A stretch of DNA of 64,000 nucleotides, taken from Piscinibacter sp. (GTDB taxonomy: Bacteria; Pseudomonadota; Gammaproteobacteria; Burkholderiales; Burkholderiaceae_C). A program made the position numbers and the translations under genes. This document shows, in pieces, positions 33,510 through 42,090 of the stretch (within the stretch, counting starts at the first letter, position 1; each line of letters starts with the position of its first letter). The DNA lies in the NCBI GenBank assembly GCA_016706565.1, contig JADJJI010000003.1, positions 372,001 to 436,000 of the forward strand, given 5' to 3'. The notes beneath the pieces are model-generated. The model worked only from the letters and a program-made list of their open reading frames with translations. It did no database searches and was not told the DNA's origin.

Positions 33510-34759
33510 GAGAGCAGTTCGGCGAAGGACAGGAAGGCGACCATGTCACCCTTGCGAATGGCCTGCCCGGAGGGATTGTCCACCACGCCGTCGGCCCACA
33601 CGGCCGAGGTGAGCACGCCGGAGCTCTGGTTGGCGAACAGGTCCAGCCCGCCGGCCGCATTGCGGCGCGCACGAAGGAACTCACGGCGCTTGTCGGGCCG
33701 GGGCCAGTCGAAGTCCGCCCGCATCGGCGCGGCCCGCGGCGCAGCGGCCGGAGCGCCCTGCAGCGCCAGCAGCACCGGCCGCACGGCCAGGGCGAAGGTG
33801 AGGAAGCTCGACACCGGATTGCCTGGCAGGCCCATGAACCAGGCGTTCGAGCCGTCGGCACGGCGCACCTCGCCGAAAGCCAGCGGTTTGCCGGGCTTCA
33901 TGGCAATCTGCCACAGGTCGATGCGGCCTTCGGCCTGCACGGCCGGGCGCAGATGGTCTTCCTCACCCACGGACACGCCGCCCGAGGTGACGATCAGGTC
34001 GTTGCCCTGCGCAGCCTCGCGCAGCGCAGCGCGGGTGGCGTCCAGCCGATCGGGCACGATGCCCAGGTCGTTGCAGTCGCAGCCCAGCGCCTGGATCATG
34101 CCGCGCAGCGTGAAGCGGTTGGAGTTGTAGATCGCGCCGGGCTTGAGGGGCTGGCCCGGCATCACCAGTTCGTCGCCGGTGGAGAACAGCGCGACCCGGG
34201 AGCGGCGAGCGACCGTCAGGCGCCCTGCTCCCACCGAAGCCGCGAGGCCCAGCGCCTGCGGTGTCAGCCGCGTGCCGGCCGGCAGCACCTCGGCGCCGTG
34301 CTGCACGTCTTCGCCGCGGCGGCGTATCCACTGGCCGAGCTGAGGGACGACGTTCACGCGCACTGCATCGCCGGCCGATTCGCATTGTTCTTGCATGACC
34401 ACTGCATCGGCTCCGGCCGGCACCTGGGCGCCGGTGAAGATGCGCGCAGCGGTACCGGGCTCCAGCGGAAGCCCGACCACGCCGGCCGGGATGCGCTGGC
34501 TCACAGGCAGCAGCACGCCTTCGGCCGGAACGTCGGCACAGCGCAGCGCGTAGCCGTCCATCGAGGTGTTGTCGGCCGGCGGCACGTCGAGTGCCGAGCT
34601 GACTGCCGCCGCCAGCACACGGCCGAGCGCGTCGAAGGTGGAGACCTCCTCGGTCTCAGCCAGCGGGCGGATCGAGCTCAGCAGCCGGCCGAGCGCTTCG
34701 TCCAGCGTCAGCATCGGCGGACGCGCCGTAGGCGTCGTCGAAGGGGGAGCGGTACTCAT
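33506..34759 (-). CDS. moeA: molybdopterin molybdenumtransferase MoeA (first copy)
   Basis: MoeA inserts molybdate into adenylated molybdopterin. The 417-residue protein has DNTSMDGYALR, IFTGAQVPAGADAVVMQE, LFSTGDELVMPG, the GGVSVGEEDHL active-site loop and MGLPGNPVSSFLTF. From ATG 34759 it overlaps mobB by 104 bases; ATG 34714 (MLTLDEALG) would cut this to 59. A second, different moeA is at 49180. In-operon partners mobB, moaD and moaE support the role. Confidence 0.94.
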   Translation of the reverse strand: MSTAPPSTTPTARPPMLTLDEALGRLLSSIRPLAETEEVSTFDALGRVLAAAVSSALDVPPADNTSMDGYALRCADVPAEGVLLPVSQRIPAGVVGLPLEPGTAARIFTGAQVPAGADAVVMQEQCESAGDAVRVNVVPQLGQWIRRRGEDVQHGAEVLPAGTRLTPQALGLAASVGAGRLTVARRSRVALFSTGDELVMPGQPLKPGAIYNSNRFTLRGMIQALGCDCNDLGIVPDRLDATRAALREAAQGNDLIVTSGGVSVGEEDHLRPAVQAEGRIDLWQIAMKPGKPLAFGEVRRADGSNAWFMGLPGNPVSSFLTFALAVRPVLLALQGAPAAAPRAAPMRADFDWPRPDKRREFLRARRNAAGGLDLFANQSSGVLTSAVWADGVVDNPSGQAIRKGDMVAFLSFAELLS

Positions 34760-35261
34760 AGCGGGCGGGGTCGGCGAGCAGGAATTGGGTCACCGCGTCG
34801 GCGTCGTTGAGGTCCAGCAACGGCAGGCCGGTGGGATGCGGCAGCCGCTCGGGGCTGTCGGTGGCAATGGCGACGACGAACGGATCGTGCGGGTACTGCG
34901 CCGGCTTGGCGGTCTCGGGGCGCCAGATCTCGATCTTCAGCACGTCGGCATGCTTGAAGCCTTCGACCAGCACCCAGTCGCATTCGTAGAGCTCGGCGAC
35001 GAGCTGGTGCACGGTCGGATCCTGGCGCACTTCGAACTCGCGGATCTTGGCGAGCCGGCGGTCGGAGGCGATCACGACCTCGAAGGCGCCGGCCTCGCGG
35101 TGGCGGTGCGAATCCTTGCCCGGGTGATCGATGTCGAAATCGTGGTGGGCATGCTTGACCACCGAGACCCGCTGGCCGGCCAGGCGCAGCCGCGCGATCA
35201 CCTGCTCGACCAGGGTGGTCTTGCCCGAGCCGGAGAAGCCGCTGAAGCCGATGACCTTCAT
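34656..35261 (-). CDS. mobB: molybdopterin-guanine dinucleotide biosynthesis protein MobB
   Basis: GTP-binding helper of MobA in forming molybdopterin guanine dinucleotide. The P-loop is at the start (FSGFSGSGKTTLVEQ), with HAHHDFDIDHPGKDS and LVEGFKH. At 201 residues it is about 30 longer than usual; the extra C-terminal tail (after YRSPFDDA) is encoded over the start of moeA. It starts directly after the thrC stop. Confidence 0.92.
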   Translation of the reverse strand: MKVIGFSGFSGSGKTTLVEQVIARLRLAGQRVSVVKHAHHDFDIDHPGKDSHRHREAGAFEVVIASDRRLAKIREFEVRQDPTVHQLVAELYECDWVLVEGFKHADVLKIEIWRPETAKPAQYPHDPFVVAIATDSPERLPHPTGLPLLDLNDADAVTQFLLADPARYEYRSPFDDAYGASADADAGRSARPAAELDPPAG

Positions 35262-36668
35262 TCAGCCATTCTGGGCGATGTACTGCTTCACCGCCGCCAC
35301 GTCCACGGGCATGACCTTGAACCGCTTGGGGAGTTGCTCGATGCCGGCCAGTGCGGCCGGGCGCTCGGGCTCGCGGCCCAGCGCCTCGACGATGGTGGCC
35401 GAGAACTTGGCCGGCAAGGCGGTTTCGAGCACGATCATCGGCACGCCTGCATCGAGGTGCTCGCGTGCGACTTTCAGCCCATCGGCCGTGTGCGTGTCGA
35501 TAACCGTGCCGCAACGCTGCGCGACGTCGCGGATCGTGGCCAGCCGATCGGCATGCGAGCTGCTGCCGGAGACGAAGCCGTATTCGGCGATGCGCGCGAA
35601 CTCCGCCGGCGTGATGCTGAAGGCGCCCTTCTTGACGATCTCGTCGTGGAACAGCGCCTTCGTGCGCCGCGCATCGCGGCCGAGCAGGTCGAACACGAAG
35701 CGCTCGAAGTTCGAGGCCTTGCTGATGTCCATCGACGGGCTGGAGGTCTCGTGCGTCTCTGCGCTGCCTCGCACGCGGTAGGTTCCGGTGCGGAAGAACT
35801 CGTCGAGCACGTTGTTCTCGTTGGTGGCCAGCACGAGGCGCCTGATCGGCAGGCCCATCATGCGCGCGACGTGGCCGGCGCAGATGTTGCCGAAGTTGCC
35901 CGAGGGCACGGCGAAGCTGACCTGCTGGTCGTTCGAGCGCGTGGCCTGGAAGTAGCCGGCGAAGTAGTACACGACCTGCGCCAGCAGCCGCGCCCAGTTG
36001 ATCGAGTTGACGGTGCCGATCTTCCAGCGGCGCTTGAACTCGAGGTCGTTGGAGACCGCCTTGACGATGTCCTGGCAGTCGTCGAACACGCCCTCGACGG
36101 CGATGTTGTGGATGTTGGCGTCCTGCAGGCTGAACATCTGCGCCTGCTGGAACGGGCTCATGCGGCCGTGCGGGCTGAGCATGAAGACCTTGACCCCCTG
36201 CTTGCCGCGCATCGCGTATTCGGCGGCGCTGCCGGTGTCGCCGGAGGTCGCGCCCAGGATGTTGAGGGTCTGGCCGCGGCGCCCAAGCTCGTACTCGAAC
36301 AACGCGCCGAGCAGTTGCATCGCCATGTCCTTGAACGCGAGCGTCGGCCCGTTGGACAGCGCTTCGAGGTACAGCCCGTCTTCCAGCTGCTTCAGCGGCG
36401 TGATCTCGCGCGTGCCGAACACCTGCTCGGTGTAGGTCTGCGACACCAGGCGCTTCAGGTCGGCGGCCGGGATGTCGTCGATGTAGAGCGACAGGATCTC
36501 AAACGCCAGCTCGGCATACGGCAGGCCGCGCCAGCGCGTCAGCGTGGCCGCGTCGACCTTCGGGTAGTGCGTGGGCAGGTACAGGCCGCCGTCCGGCGCC
36601 AGGCCTTCGAGCAGGATCTCGGAGAAGCCGCGCGCCGTCTGGTCGCCGCGCGTGCTGAGGTACTTCAC
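35262..36668 (-). CDS. thrC: threonine synthase
   Basis: PLP enzyme converting O-phosphohomoserine to threonine, the last pathway step. The 468-residue protein has the PLP Lys in LAFKDMAMQLL, GATSGDTGSAAEYA and AVPSGNFGNICAG. It starts with GTG, overlapping the hom stop by four bases (GTGA). MKYLSTRG at the N-terminus is typical of the type. Confidence 0.96.
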   Translation of the reverse strand: MKYLSTRGDQTARGFSEILLEGLAPDGGLYLPTHYPKVDAATLTRWRGLPYAELAFEILSLYIDDIPAADLKRLVSQTYTEQVFGTREITPLKQLEDGLYLEALSNGPTLAFKDMAMQLLGALFEYELGRRGQTLNILGATSGDTGSAAEYAMRGKQGVKVFMLSPHGRMSPFQQAQMFSLQDANIHNIAVEGVFDDCQDIVKAVSNDLEFKRRWKIGTVNSINWARLLAQVVYYFAGYFQATRSNDQQVSFAVPSGNFGNICAGHVARMMGLPIRRLVLATNENNVLDEFFRTGTYRVRGSAETHETSSPSMDISKASNFERFVFDLLGRDARRTKALFHDEIVKKGAFSITPAEFARIAEYGFVSGSSSHADRLATIRDVAQRCGTVIDTHTADGLKVAREHLDAGVPMIVLETALPAKFSATIVEALGREPERPAALAGIEQLPKRFKVMPVDVAAVKQYIAQNG

Positions 36669-37981
36669 TTGAGTTCTTCCTTGCGGATGCGCACGATCGG
36701 CGCGAGCACTGTGGGCAACGACTGCATCTGCGCGATCGCCTTGTTCATCTCGCCCTCGAGCGTGTCGTGGGTGAGGATGATCACGTCGGTCTGCGCCTCG
36801 CCTTCAGCCGACTCGCGCTGCAGCAGCGCGTCGATCGAGATGCCGTGCTCGGCCAGGATGCCGGTGATGCGCGCCAGTACGCCGGCCTGGTCGGCCACCT
36901 GCAGGCGCAGGTAGAACGAGGTCACCACCTCGGCCATCGGCAGGATCGGCGTGTCCTGCATCGCGCCGGGCTGGAAGGCCAGGTAGGGCACGCGGTGGTT
37001 CGGGTCGGCGGTGTGCAGCCGGGTGATGTCGACCAGGTCGGCGATCACGGCCGAGGCGGTCGGCTCGGCGCCGGCGCCCTTGCCGTAGTACAGCGTGGTG
37101 CCGACGGCGTCGCCATGCACCACCACTGCATTCATGGCCCCTTCGACGTTGGCGATCAGCCGCGTCGACGGGATCAGCGTCGGGTGCACGCGCAGCTCGA
37201 TGCCCTTCTCGCGCCGCTTGGTGATGCCCAGCAGCTTGATGCGGTAGCCGAGCTGCTCGGCGTAGCGGATGTCGGCCGCCTGCAGTTTGGTGATGCCCTC
37301 GACATGCGCCTTGTCGAACTGCACCGGGATGCCGAAGGCGATGGCGCTCATGATCGTCGCCTTGTGCGCCGCGTCGACACCCTCGATGTCGAAGGTCGGG
37401 TCGGACTCGGCGTAGCCCAGGCGTTGTGCCTCCTTCAGCACCACGCCGAAGTCCAGCCCCTTGGCGCGCATCTCCGAGAGGATGAAGTTGGTGGTGCCGT
37501 TGATGATCCCGGCGATCCATTCGATGCGGTTGGCAGTCAGGCCTTCGCGCAACGCCTTGATGATCGGGATGCCGCCGGCCACCGCCGCCTCGAAGGCCAC
37601 GACGACGCCCTTTTCGCGCGCCGCTGCGAAGATCTCGGTGCCGTGCACGGCCAGCAAGGCCTTGTTCGCGGTGACCACATGCTTGCCCGCGGCAATGGCC
37701 TCCATCACCAGCGTGCGCGCGATGCCGTAGCCGCCGATCAGCTCGACGACGATGTCGATCTCCGGGTTGGCGATGACCAGCCGCGCGTCGCTGACCACCT
37801 GCGCCGCATCGCCGACGACGACCTTGGCGCGCGCGGTGTCGAGGTCGGCCACCATGGTGATGCGGATGCCGCGGCCGGCGCGGCGCTGGATCTCTTCCTG
37901 GTTGCGCTGCAGCACGTTGAACGTGCCGCTGCCGACGGTGCCGATGCCGAGCAGGCCGACTTGGATAGGCTTCATGTTCAT
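36665..37981 (-). CDS. hom: homoserine dehydrogenase
   Basis: Reduces aspartate semialdehyde to homoserine with NAD(P)H. The 438-residue protein has VGLLGIGTVGSGT at the nucleotide site, the catalytic region NRIEWIAGIINGTTN-FILSEM and a C-terminal ACT domain (QVADQAGVLARITGILAEHG) for threonine feedback. Start choices are ATG 37981, sharing one base with the aminotransferase TGA, or ATG 37975 two codons on. Confidence 0.95.
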   Translation of the reverse strand: MNMKPIQVGLLGIGTVGSGTFNVLQRNQEEIQRRAGRGIRITMVADLDTARAKVVVGDAAQVVSDARLVIANPEIDIVVELIGGYGIARTLVMEAIAAGKHVVTANKALLAVHGTEIFAAAREKGVVVAFEAAVAGGIPIIKALREGLTANRIEWIAGIINGTTNFILSEMRAKGLDFGVVLKEAQRLGYAESDPTFDIEGVDAAHKATIMSAIAFGIPVQFDKAHVEGITKLQAADIRYAEQLGYRIKLLGITKRREKGIELRVHPTLIPSTRLIANVEGAMNAVVVHGDAVGTTLYYGKGAGAEPTASAVIADLVDITRLHTADPNHRVPYLAFQPGAMQDTPILPMAEVVTSFYLRLQVADQAGVLARITGILAEHGISIDALLQRESAEGEAQTDVIILTHDTLEGEMNKAIAQMQSLPTVLAPIVRIRKEELK

Positions 37982-39207
37982 CAAACCGTGTGACGTTTGC
38001 GGTAGTGCTCGAGGAAGCGGGCGATGCGCCCGATCGCTTCGGTGAGGTCGTCGGAGTTGGGCAGGAAGACGAGGCGGAAGTGGTCGGGCGTCGGCCAGTT
38101 GAAGCCGGTGCCCTGAACGATCAGCACCTTCTCCTCGGCGAGCAGTTCGTAGGCGAACTGCTGGTCGTCGGCGATCGGGTAGATCTTCGGGTCCAGGCGC
38201 GGGAACATGTACAGCGCCGCCTTCGGCTTGACGACGCTGACGCCCGGAATCTGCGTGAGCAGGTCGTAGGCCAGGTCGCGCTGGCGGCACAGCCGCCCGC
38301 CAGGCGCCACCAGGTCCTTGATGCTCTGGTAGCCGCCCAGCGCGGTCTGGATGGCCAGCTGGCCCGGCGTGTTGGAGCACAGGCGCATCGAGGCGAGCAT
38401 GTTCAGGCCCTCGATGTAGTCCTTGGCGTGCTTCTTCTCGCCCGACACCACCATCCAGCCGGCGCGGTAGCCGCAGGAGCGGTAGTTCTTCGACAGGCCG
38501 TTGAAGGTCAGGCACAGCACGTCGTCGGCCAGCGAGGCGATGCTGGTGTGCACGTTGCCGTCGTACAGCGTCTTGTCGTAGATCTCGTCGGCCAGGATGA
38601 TCAGCTGGTGCTGGCGGGCCACCTCGATGATCTGCCGGAGCACGCTCTCGGGATACAACGCGCCCGTCGGGTTGTTCGGGTTGATGACGACGATCGCCTT
38701 GGTGTTGCTCGTCACCTTGCGCTTGATGTCCTCGATGTCGGGCATCCAGTCGGACTGCTCGTCGCACAGGTAGTGCACCGGCGTGCCGCCGGACAGGGCC
38801 ACCGAGGCGGTGTACAGCGGGTAGTCGGGCGCCGGGATCAGCACCTCGTCGCCGCTGTTGAGCAGCGCGTTCAGGCTCATGGTGATGAGCTCGGAGGCGC
38901 CGTTGCCGAGGTAGACATCGTCCACCGTCACGCCGCGGATGTGCTTTTCCTGCGTGTAGTGCACCACCGCCTTGCGCGGCGCGAACAGGCCCTTGCTGTC
39001 GGTGTAGCCAGCCGAATGCGGCATGTTGCGGATCATGTCCTGCACGATCTCGTCCGGCGGTTCCAGGCCGAACACGGCGAGGTTGCCGATGTTCAGCTGG
39101 ATGATCTTGTGGCCCTCTTCCTGCATCTGCCGGGCCTTGTCGAGCACGGGTCCGCGGATGTCGTAGCAGACATTGGCCAGCTTGCTCGACTTGGCGATGG
39201 GTTTCAA
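37981..39207 (-). CDS. alaC: alanine/pyruvate aminotransferase (AlaC-like, PLP class I/II)
   Basis: Class I/II PLP aminotransferase, 408 residues, with INPNNPTGALYP, the PLP Lys in FNGLSKNYRSCGYRAGW, and Arg (FRLVFLPN) near the end. The group is usually annotated glutamate-pyruvate aminotransferase AlaC and is adjacent to hom-thrC in many beta-proteobacteria. I start at TTG 39207 (TTG-AAA-CCC) because an ideal AGGAGG lies four bases upstream and homologues begin here; an upstream ATG at 39255 lacks that support. It leads the eight-gene run. Confidence 0.88.
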   Translation of the reverse strand: MKPIAKSSKLANVCYDIRGPVLDKARQMQEEGHKIIQLNIGNLAVFGLEPPDEIVQDMIRNMPHSAGYTDSKGLFAPRKAVVHYTQEKHIRGVTVDDVYLGNGASELITMSLNALLNSGDEVLIPAPDYPLYTASVALSGGTPVHYLCDEQSDWMPDIEDIKRKVTSNTKAIVVINPNNPTGALYPESVLRQIIEVARQHQLIILADEIYDKTLYDGNVHTSIASLADDVLCLTFNGLSKNYRSCGYRAGWMVVSGEKKHAKDYIEGLNMLASMRLCSNTPGQLAIQTALGGYQSIKDLVAPGGRLCRQRDLAYDLLTQIPGVSVVKPKAALYMFPRLDPKIYPIADDQQFAYELLAEEKVLIVQGTGFNWPTPDHFRLVFLPNSDDLTEAIGRIARFLEHYRKRHTV

Positions 39208-39253
39208 AGGGCCTCCTGGGGCAGTGTTGCGCTGCAAAACATAGAATTTAACC

Positions 39254-39634
39254 ATGAAGATGCAGGCCGACCGCCCTGAAGGAAGCAACGCGATCATTCG
39301 CCACGGCGCCGAGGGCGTGGTCGTCAACGGCCGGGAGCATCGCCACAACGTGCTCGTGCCGTGGCGCGGCGAGATCGTTCCCTGGGCCGTCGGCAGCTTC
39401 GACGCGCTCGACGATGCCAGCTTCGAGGCGCTCATCGCGCTCGGGCCGGAGCTCGTGATCTTCGGCAGCGGCAGCCGCATCCGCTTTCCCAGGCCGGCGT
39501 TGCTGAAGGCCCTGATGGCGCGCCGCATCGGTTTCGAGGCGATGGACACCCCGGCCGCCTGCCGCACCTACAACGTGCTGCTCGGCGAAGGCCGCGCCGT
39601 CGTGGCGGCCCTGCTCTTCGAACGTGGGGGTTGA
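39254..39634 (+). CDS. Mth938-like domain protein (DUF498/Xcc1710-like)
   Basis: 126-residue protein of the Mth938/NDUFAF3-like fold, recognised by GSFDALDDASFEALIALGPE, IFGSGSRIRFP and MDTPAACRTYNVLL with the conserved Gly-rich loop. The eukaryotic relative assists complex I assembly; the bacterial role is unknown. It is divergent from the aminotransferase and upstream of bcp. Confidence 0.82.
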   Translation: MKMQADRPEGSNAIIRHGAEGVVVNGREHRHNVLVPWRGEIVPWAVGSFDALDDASFEALIALGPELVIFGSGSRIRFPRPALLKALMARRIGFEAMDTPAACRTYNVLLGEGRAVVAALLFERGG

Positions 39635-39680
39635 GCGCTTGCGCAAGGGGGGCCTGAGCGGGTCAGGTTGTCGCAAGCCT

Positions 39681-39686
39681 TATAAT
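39681..39686 (+). promoter_or_regulatory. -10 element upstream of bcp
   Basis: A perfect TATAAT lies 42 bases before the bcp ATG. The -35 region is weak, so an activator or extended contacts may be needed. Confidence 0.5.
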
Positions 39687-39728
39687 TTGCGGCTACGCCC
39701 CGAAGGGCGCAATCGAGCAGCATACTCC

Positions 39729-40196
39729 ATGACGCCAGCCCTCAATAAACCTCTTCCGGACTTTGAAGCGCTCGCCACGGGAGGCGTGAAATTCACGCCG
39801 CAGGCCTTCACCGGCAAGATGGTCGTGCTGTATTTCTACCCCAAGGACAACACCCCCGGCTGCACCACCGAAGCGATGCAGTTCCGCGATCACCACAAGG
39901 ACTTCCTCAAGGCCGGCGCCGTGGTGTTCGGTGTCTCGCGCGACAACATGGCCTCGCACGACAAGTTCAAGCAGGCGCTCGAGCTGCCCTTCGAGCTGAT
40001 CGCCGATACCGAAGAGAAGCTCTGCCACATGTTCGGCGTGGTCAAGAACAAGATCATGTACGGCAAGAAGGTCAAGGGCATCGAGCGCAGCACCTTCCTG
40101 ATCGACGGCACGGGCATGCTGCGCGCCGAATGGCGAGGGCTGAAGGTCGCCGGCCACGTCGAAGAAGTGCTGAAGACGGTCAAGTCCCTCAAATAG
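39729..40196 (+). CDS. bcp: thioredoxin-dependent thiol peroxidase (Bcp/PrxQ)
   Basis: Reduces hydrogen and organic peroxides using thioredoxin. The 155-residue protein has the peroxidatic Cys in FYPKDNTPGCTTEA, then VFGVSRDN, and a possible second Cys in EKLCHMFG. The ATG at 39729 matches the family N-terminus (MTPALNKPLPDF). A terminator follows it. Confidence 0.93.
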   Translation: MTPALNKPLPDFEALATGGVKFTPQAFTGKMVVLYFYPKDNTPGCTTEAMQFRDHHKDFLKAGAVVFGVSRDNMASHDKFKQALELPFELIADTEEKLCHMFGVVKNKIMYGKKVKGIERSTFLIDGTGMLRAEWRGLKVAGHVEEVLKTVKSLK

Positions 40197-40219
40197 GCCT
40201 TCCGGCACGCCGCATCGAG

Positions 40220-40247
40220 GCCGCCGCCCCGTAGGGCTGGCGGCTTT
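40220..40247 (+). terminator. terminator of bcp
   Basis: GCCGCCGCCC and GGGCTGGCGGC pair around CGTA and are followed by TTTG, 24 bases after the bcp stop. Confidence 0.6.
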
Positions 40248-40282
40248 GTTCCATCTTGTTGCCGGGCGGCGCAGAGGCAACG

Positions 40283-40310
40283 TTGAAGCGTCTTCGTTCT
40301 TGTGCATAAT
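40283..40310 (+). promoter_or_regulatory. sigma-70 promoter upstream of phoH
   Basis: TTGAAG (40283-40288), a 16-base spacer and CATAAT (40305-40310) form a good sigma-70 promoter. Its predicted start is near 40317. Confidence 0.6.
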
Positions 40311-40316
40311 ATTTTC

Positions 40317-40391
40317 ATGCACGAGAGTCGTGACGCGAGTCGCAACACCGGTCTGCCCACCAAGCCGCACAGTCGTCTGTGCGGCTTTTTT
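40317..40391 (+). ncRNA. probable small RNA or phoH leader ending at an intrinsic terminator
   Basis: A transcript from the promoter at 40283-40310 would start near 40317 and end about 75 nt later at a textbook terminator. It could be a free small RNA or a terminated leader controlling phoH. A 30-codon open frame (ATG 40317 to TGA 40409) runs through it, but it has no ribosome site and crosses the terminator, so I favour RNA. Confidence 0.5.
40362..40391 (+). terminator. intrinsic terminator 27 bases before phoH
   Basis: AAGCCGCACAG and CTGTGCGGCTT form an 11-bp perfect stem around TCGT, running into six T residues. It is the clearest intrinsic terminator in the window and lies in front of, not behind, a coding gene. 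Confidence 0.85.
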
Positions 40392-40417
40392 GTTTCCCAG
40401 CCGCACTGACCCACTCC

Positions 40418-42079
40418 ATGCCACTGCCGAAGCCGCCTGCCAAACGAGCCTCCCTCCTCACCCCGACCGATTTCGAATCGCAGGCCGCCGCCAAGCCGGG
40501 CAAACGCACCGCCCAGAGCCGCACCACCTCCGATCCCGCCTCGCCGGCCGTGATGGACCTGTTCGATGCCACGGCCGCCGCCGCCCCGGTGATCGCCCGC
40601 GTGACGCCGCCCGCACCGGCCGCCCAGAAGCCGGTGCGTGCCACGCCACAGGTGCGCCCGCGCAAGCCGCGCGGTGAAGGCCCGGCGAGCCTGTTCGTGC
40701 TCGACACCAACGTGCTGATGCACGACCCGACCTCGCTGTTCCGCTTCGACGAGCACGACATCTACCTGCCGATGATCACGCTCGAGGAACTCGACGGGCA
40801 CAAGAAGGGCATGACCGAAGTGGCGCGCAACGCCCGACAGGTCAGCCGCGACCTCGACGCGCTGGCGGCCAGCATGCCCACGCGCGATGCCTCCGGCATG
40901 TCCAGCGGCTTGCCGCTGAACGCCACCGGCCACCGCGAGGCCGCCGGCAAGCTGTTCTTCCAGACCAACCTGGTGAACGTGAGCCTGCCCGCCGGCCTGC
41001 CGCAGGGCAAGGCCGACAACCAGATCCTGGGTGTCGTGCAGGCACTGCGCGAGCAGCAGCCGGCCCGAGACGTGGTGCTGGTGTCCAAGGACATCAACAT
41101 GCGCATCAAGGCGCGTGCCCTGGGCTTGCCGGCGGAAGACTATTTCAACGACAAGACGCTGGACGACGGCGACCTGCTCTATACCGGCGTCCTGTCGCTG
41201 CCGGCGGACTTCTGGGAACGTCATGGCAAGACCATGGAGAGCTGGCAGCAAGGCGGGCTGACCTACTACCGCATCAGCGGGCCAATGGTGCCGGTGCTGC
41301 TGGTCAACCAGTTCGTCTACCTCGAGGCGCCGGGGGCCGCACCGCTGTACGCCAAGGTCACCGAGATCACCGGCAAGACCGCCGTGCTGCGCACGCTGCG
41401 CGAGTACACCCACGCGAAGAACGCGGTGTGGGGCGTCACCGCCCGCAACCGCGAACAGAACTTCGCGTTGAACCTGCTGATGGACCCGGAGTGCGACTTC
41501 ATCACCCTCACCGGCACCGCCGGCACCGGCAAGACGCTGATGACGCTGGCCGCCGGCCTGAGCCAGGTGATGGACGACCGCCGCTACACCGAGATCATCG
41601 TCACCCGCGTGACGGTGCCCGTCGGTGAGGACATCGGCTTCCTGCCCGGCACCGAGGAAGAGAAGATGGGCCCGTGGATGGGCGCGCTCGACGACAACCT
41701 CGAGGTGCTCTCGCGCACCGACGGCGGCGCCGGCGAATGGGGCCGTGCCGCCACCAACGACCTGGTGCGCAGCAAGATCAAGATCAAGAGCCTGAACTTC
41801 ATGCGCGGGCGGACCTTCCTGAACAAGTTCGTCATCATCGACGAGGCGCAGAACCTCACACCCAAGCAGATGAAGACGCTGATCACTCGCGCCGGCCCGG
41901 GCACCAAGATCATCTGCCTGGGCAACCTCGCGCAGATCGACACGCCCTACCTCACCGAAGGCAGCTCGGGCCTGACCTACGCGGTCGACCGCTTCAAGGG
42001 CTGGCCGCACAGCGGGCATGTCACGCTGGCGCGCGGCGAACGCTCACGGCTGGCGGACTTCGCCTCCGAGGTACTCTGA
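40418..42079 (+). CDS. phoH: PIN-PhoH family ATPase (PhoH2-like)
   Basis: A 553-residue fusion of an N-terminal PIN ribonuclease domain (LFVLDTNVLMHDPTS, residues about 95-250) and a C-terminal PhoH ATPase with Walker A LTGTAGTGKTLMTLAAG and Walker B FVIIDEAQNLTPKQMKTL. Related PhoH2 proteins are RNA helicases/RNases. The first ~90 residues are Pro/Ala-rich and variable. ATG 40418 is preferred. A promoter and terminator just upstream suggest control by attenuation or readthrough. Confidence 0.92.
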   Translation: MPLPKPPAKRASLLTPTDFESQAAAKPGKRTAQSRTTSDPASPAVMDLFDATAAAAPVIARVTPPAPAAQKPVRATPQVRPRKPRGEGPASLFVLDTNVLMHDPTSLFRFDEHDIYLPMITLEELDGHKKGMTEVARNARQVSRDLDALAASMPTRDASGMSSGLPLNATGHREAAGKLFFQTNLVNVSLPAGLPQGKADNQILGVVQALREQQPARDVVLVSKDINMRIKARALGLPAEDYFNDKTLDDGDLLYTGVLSLPADFWERHGKTMESWQQGGLTYYRISGPMVPVLLVNQFVYLEAPGAAPLYAKVTEITGKTAVLRTLREYTHAKNAVWGVTARNREQNFALNLLMDPECDFITLTGTAGTGKTLMTLAAGLSQVMDDRRYTEIIVTRVTVPVGEDIGFLPGTEEEKMGPWMGALDDNLEVLSRTDGGAGEWGRAATNDLVRSKIKIKSLNFMRGRTFLNKFVIIDEAQNLTPKQMKTLITRAGPGTKIICLGNLAQIDTPYLTEGSSGLTYAVDRFKGWPHSGHVTLARGERSRLADFASEVL

Positions 42080-42090
42080 CGATCTGACGC

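Noticed and set aside
40317-40409. A 30-codon protein-coding gene before phoH
   Set aside because: It lacks a ribosome site, and most of its last third is the terminator stem and T-run, so an RNA element is more likely. It is kept only as a possibility within the RNA finding.
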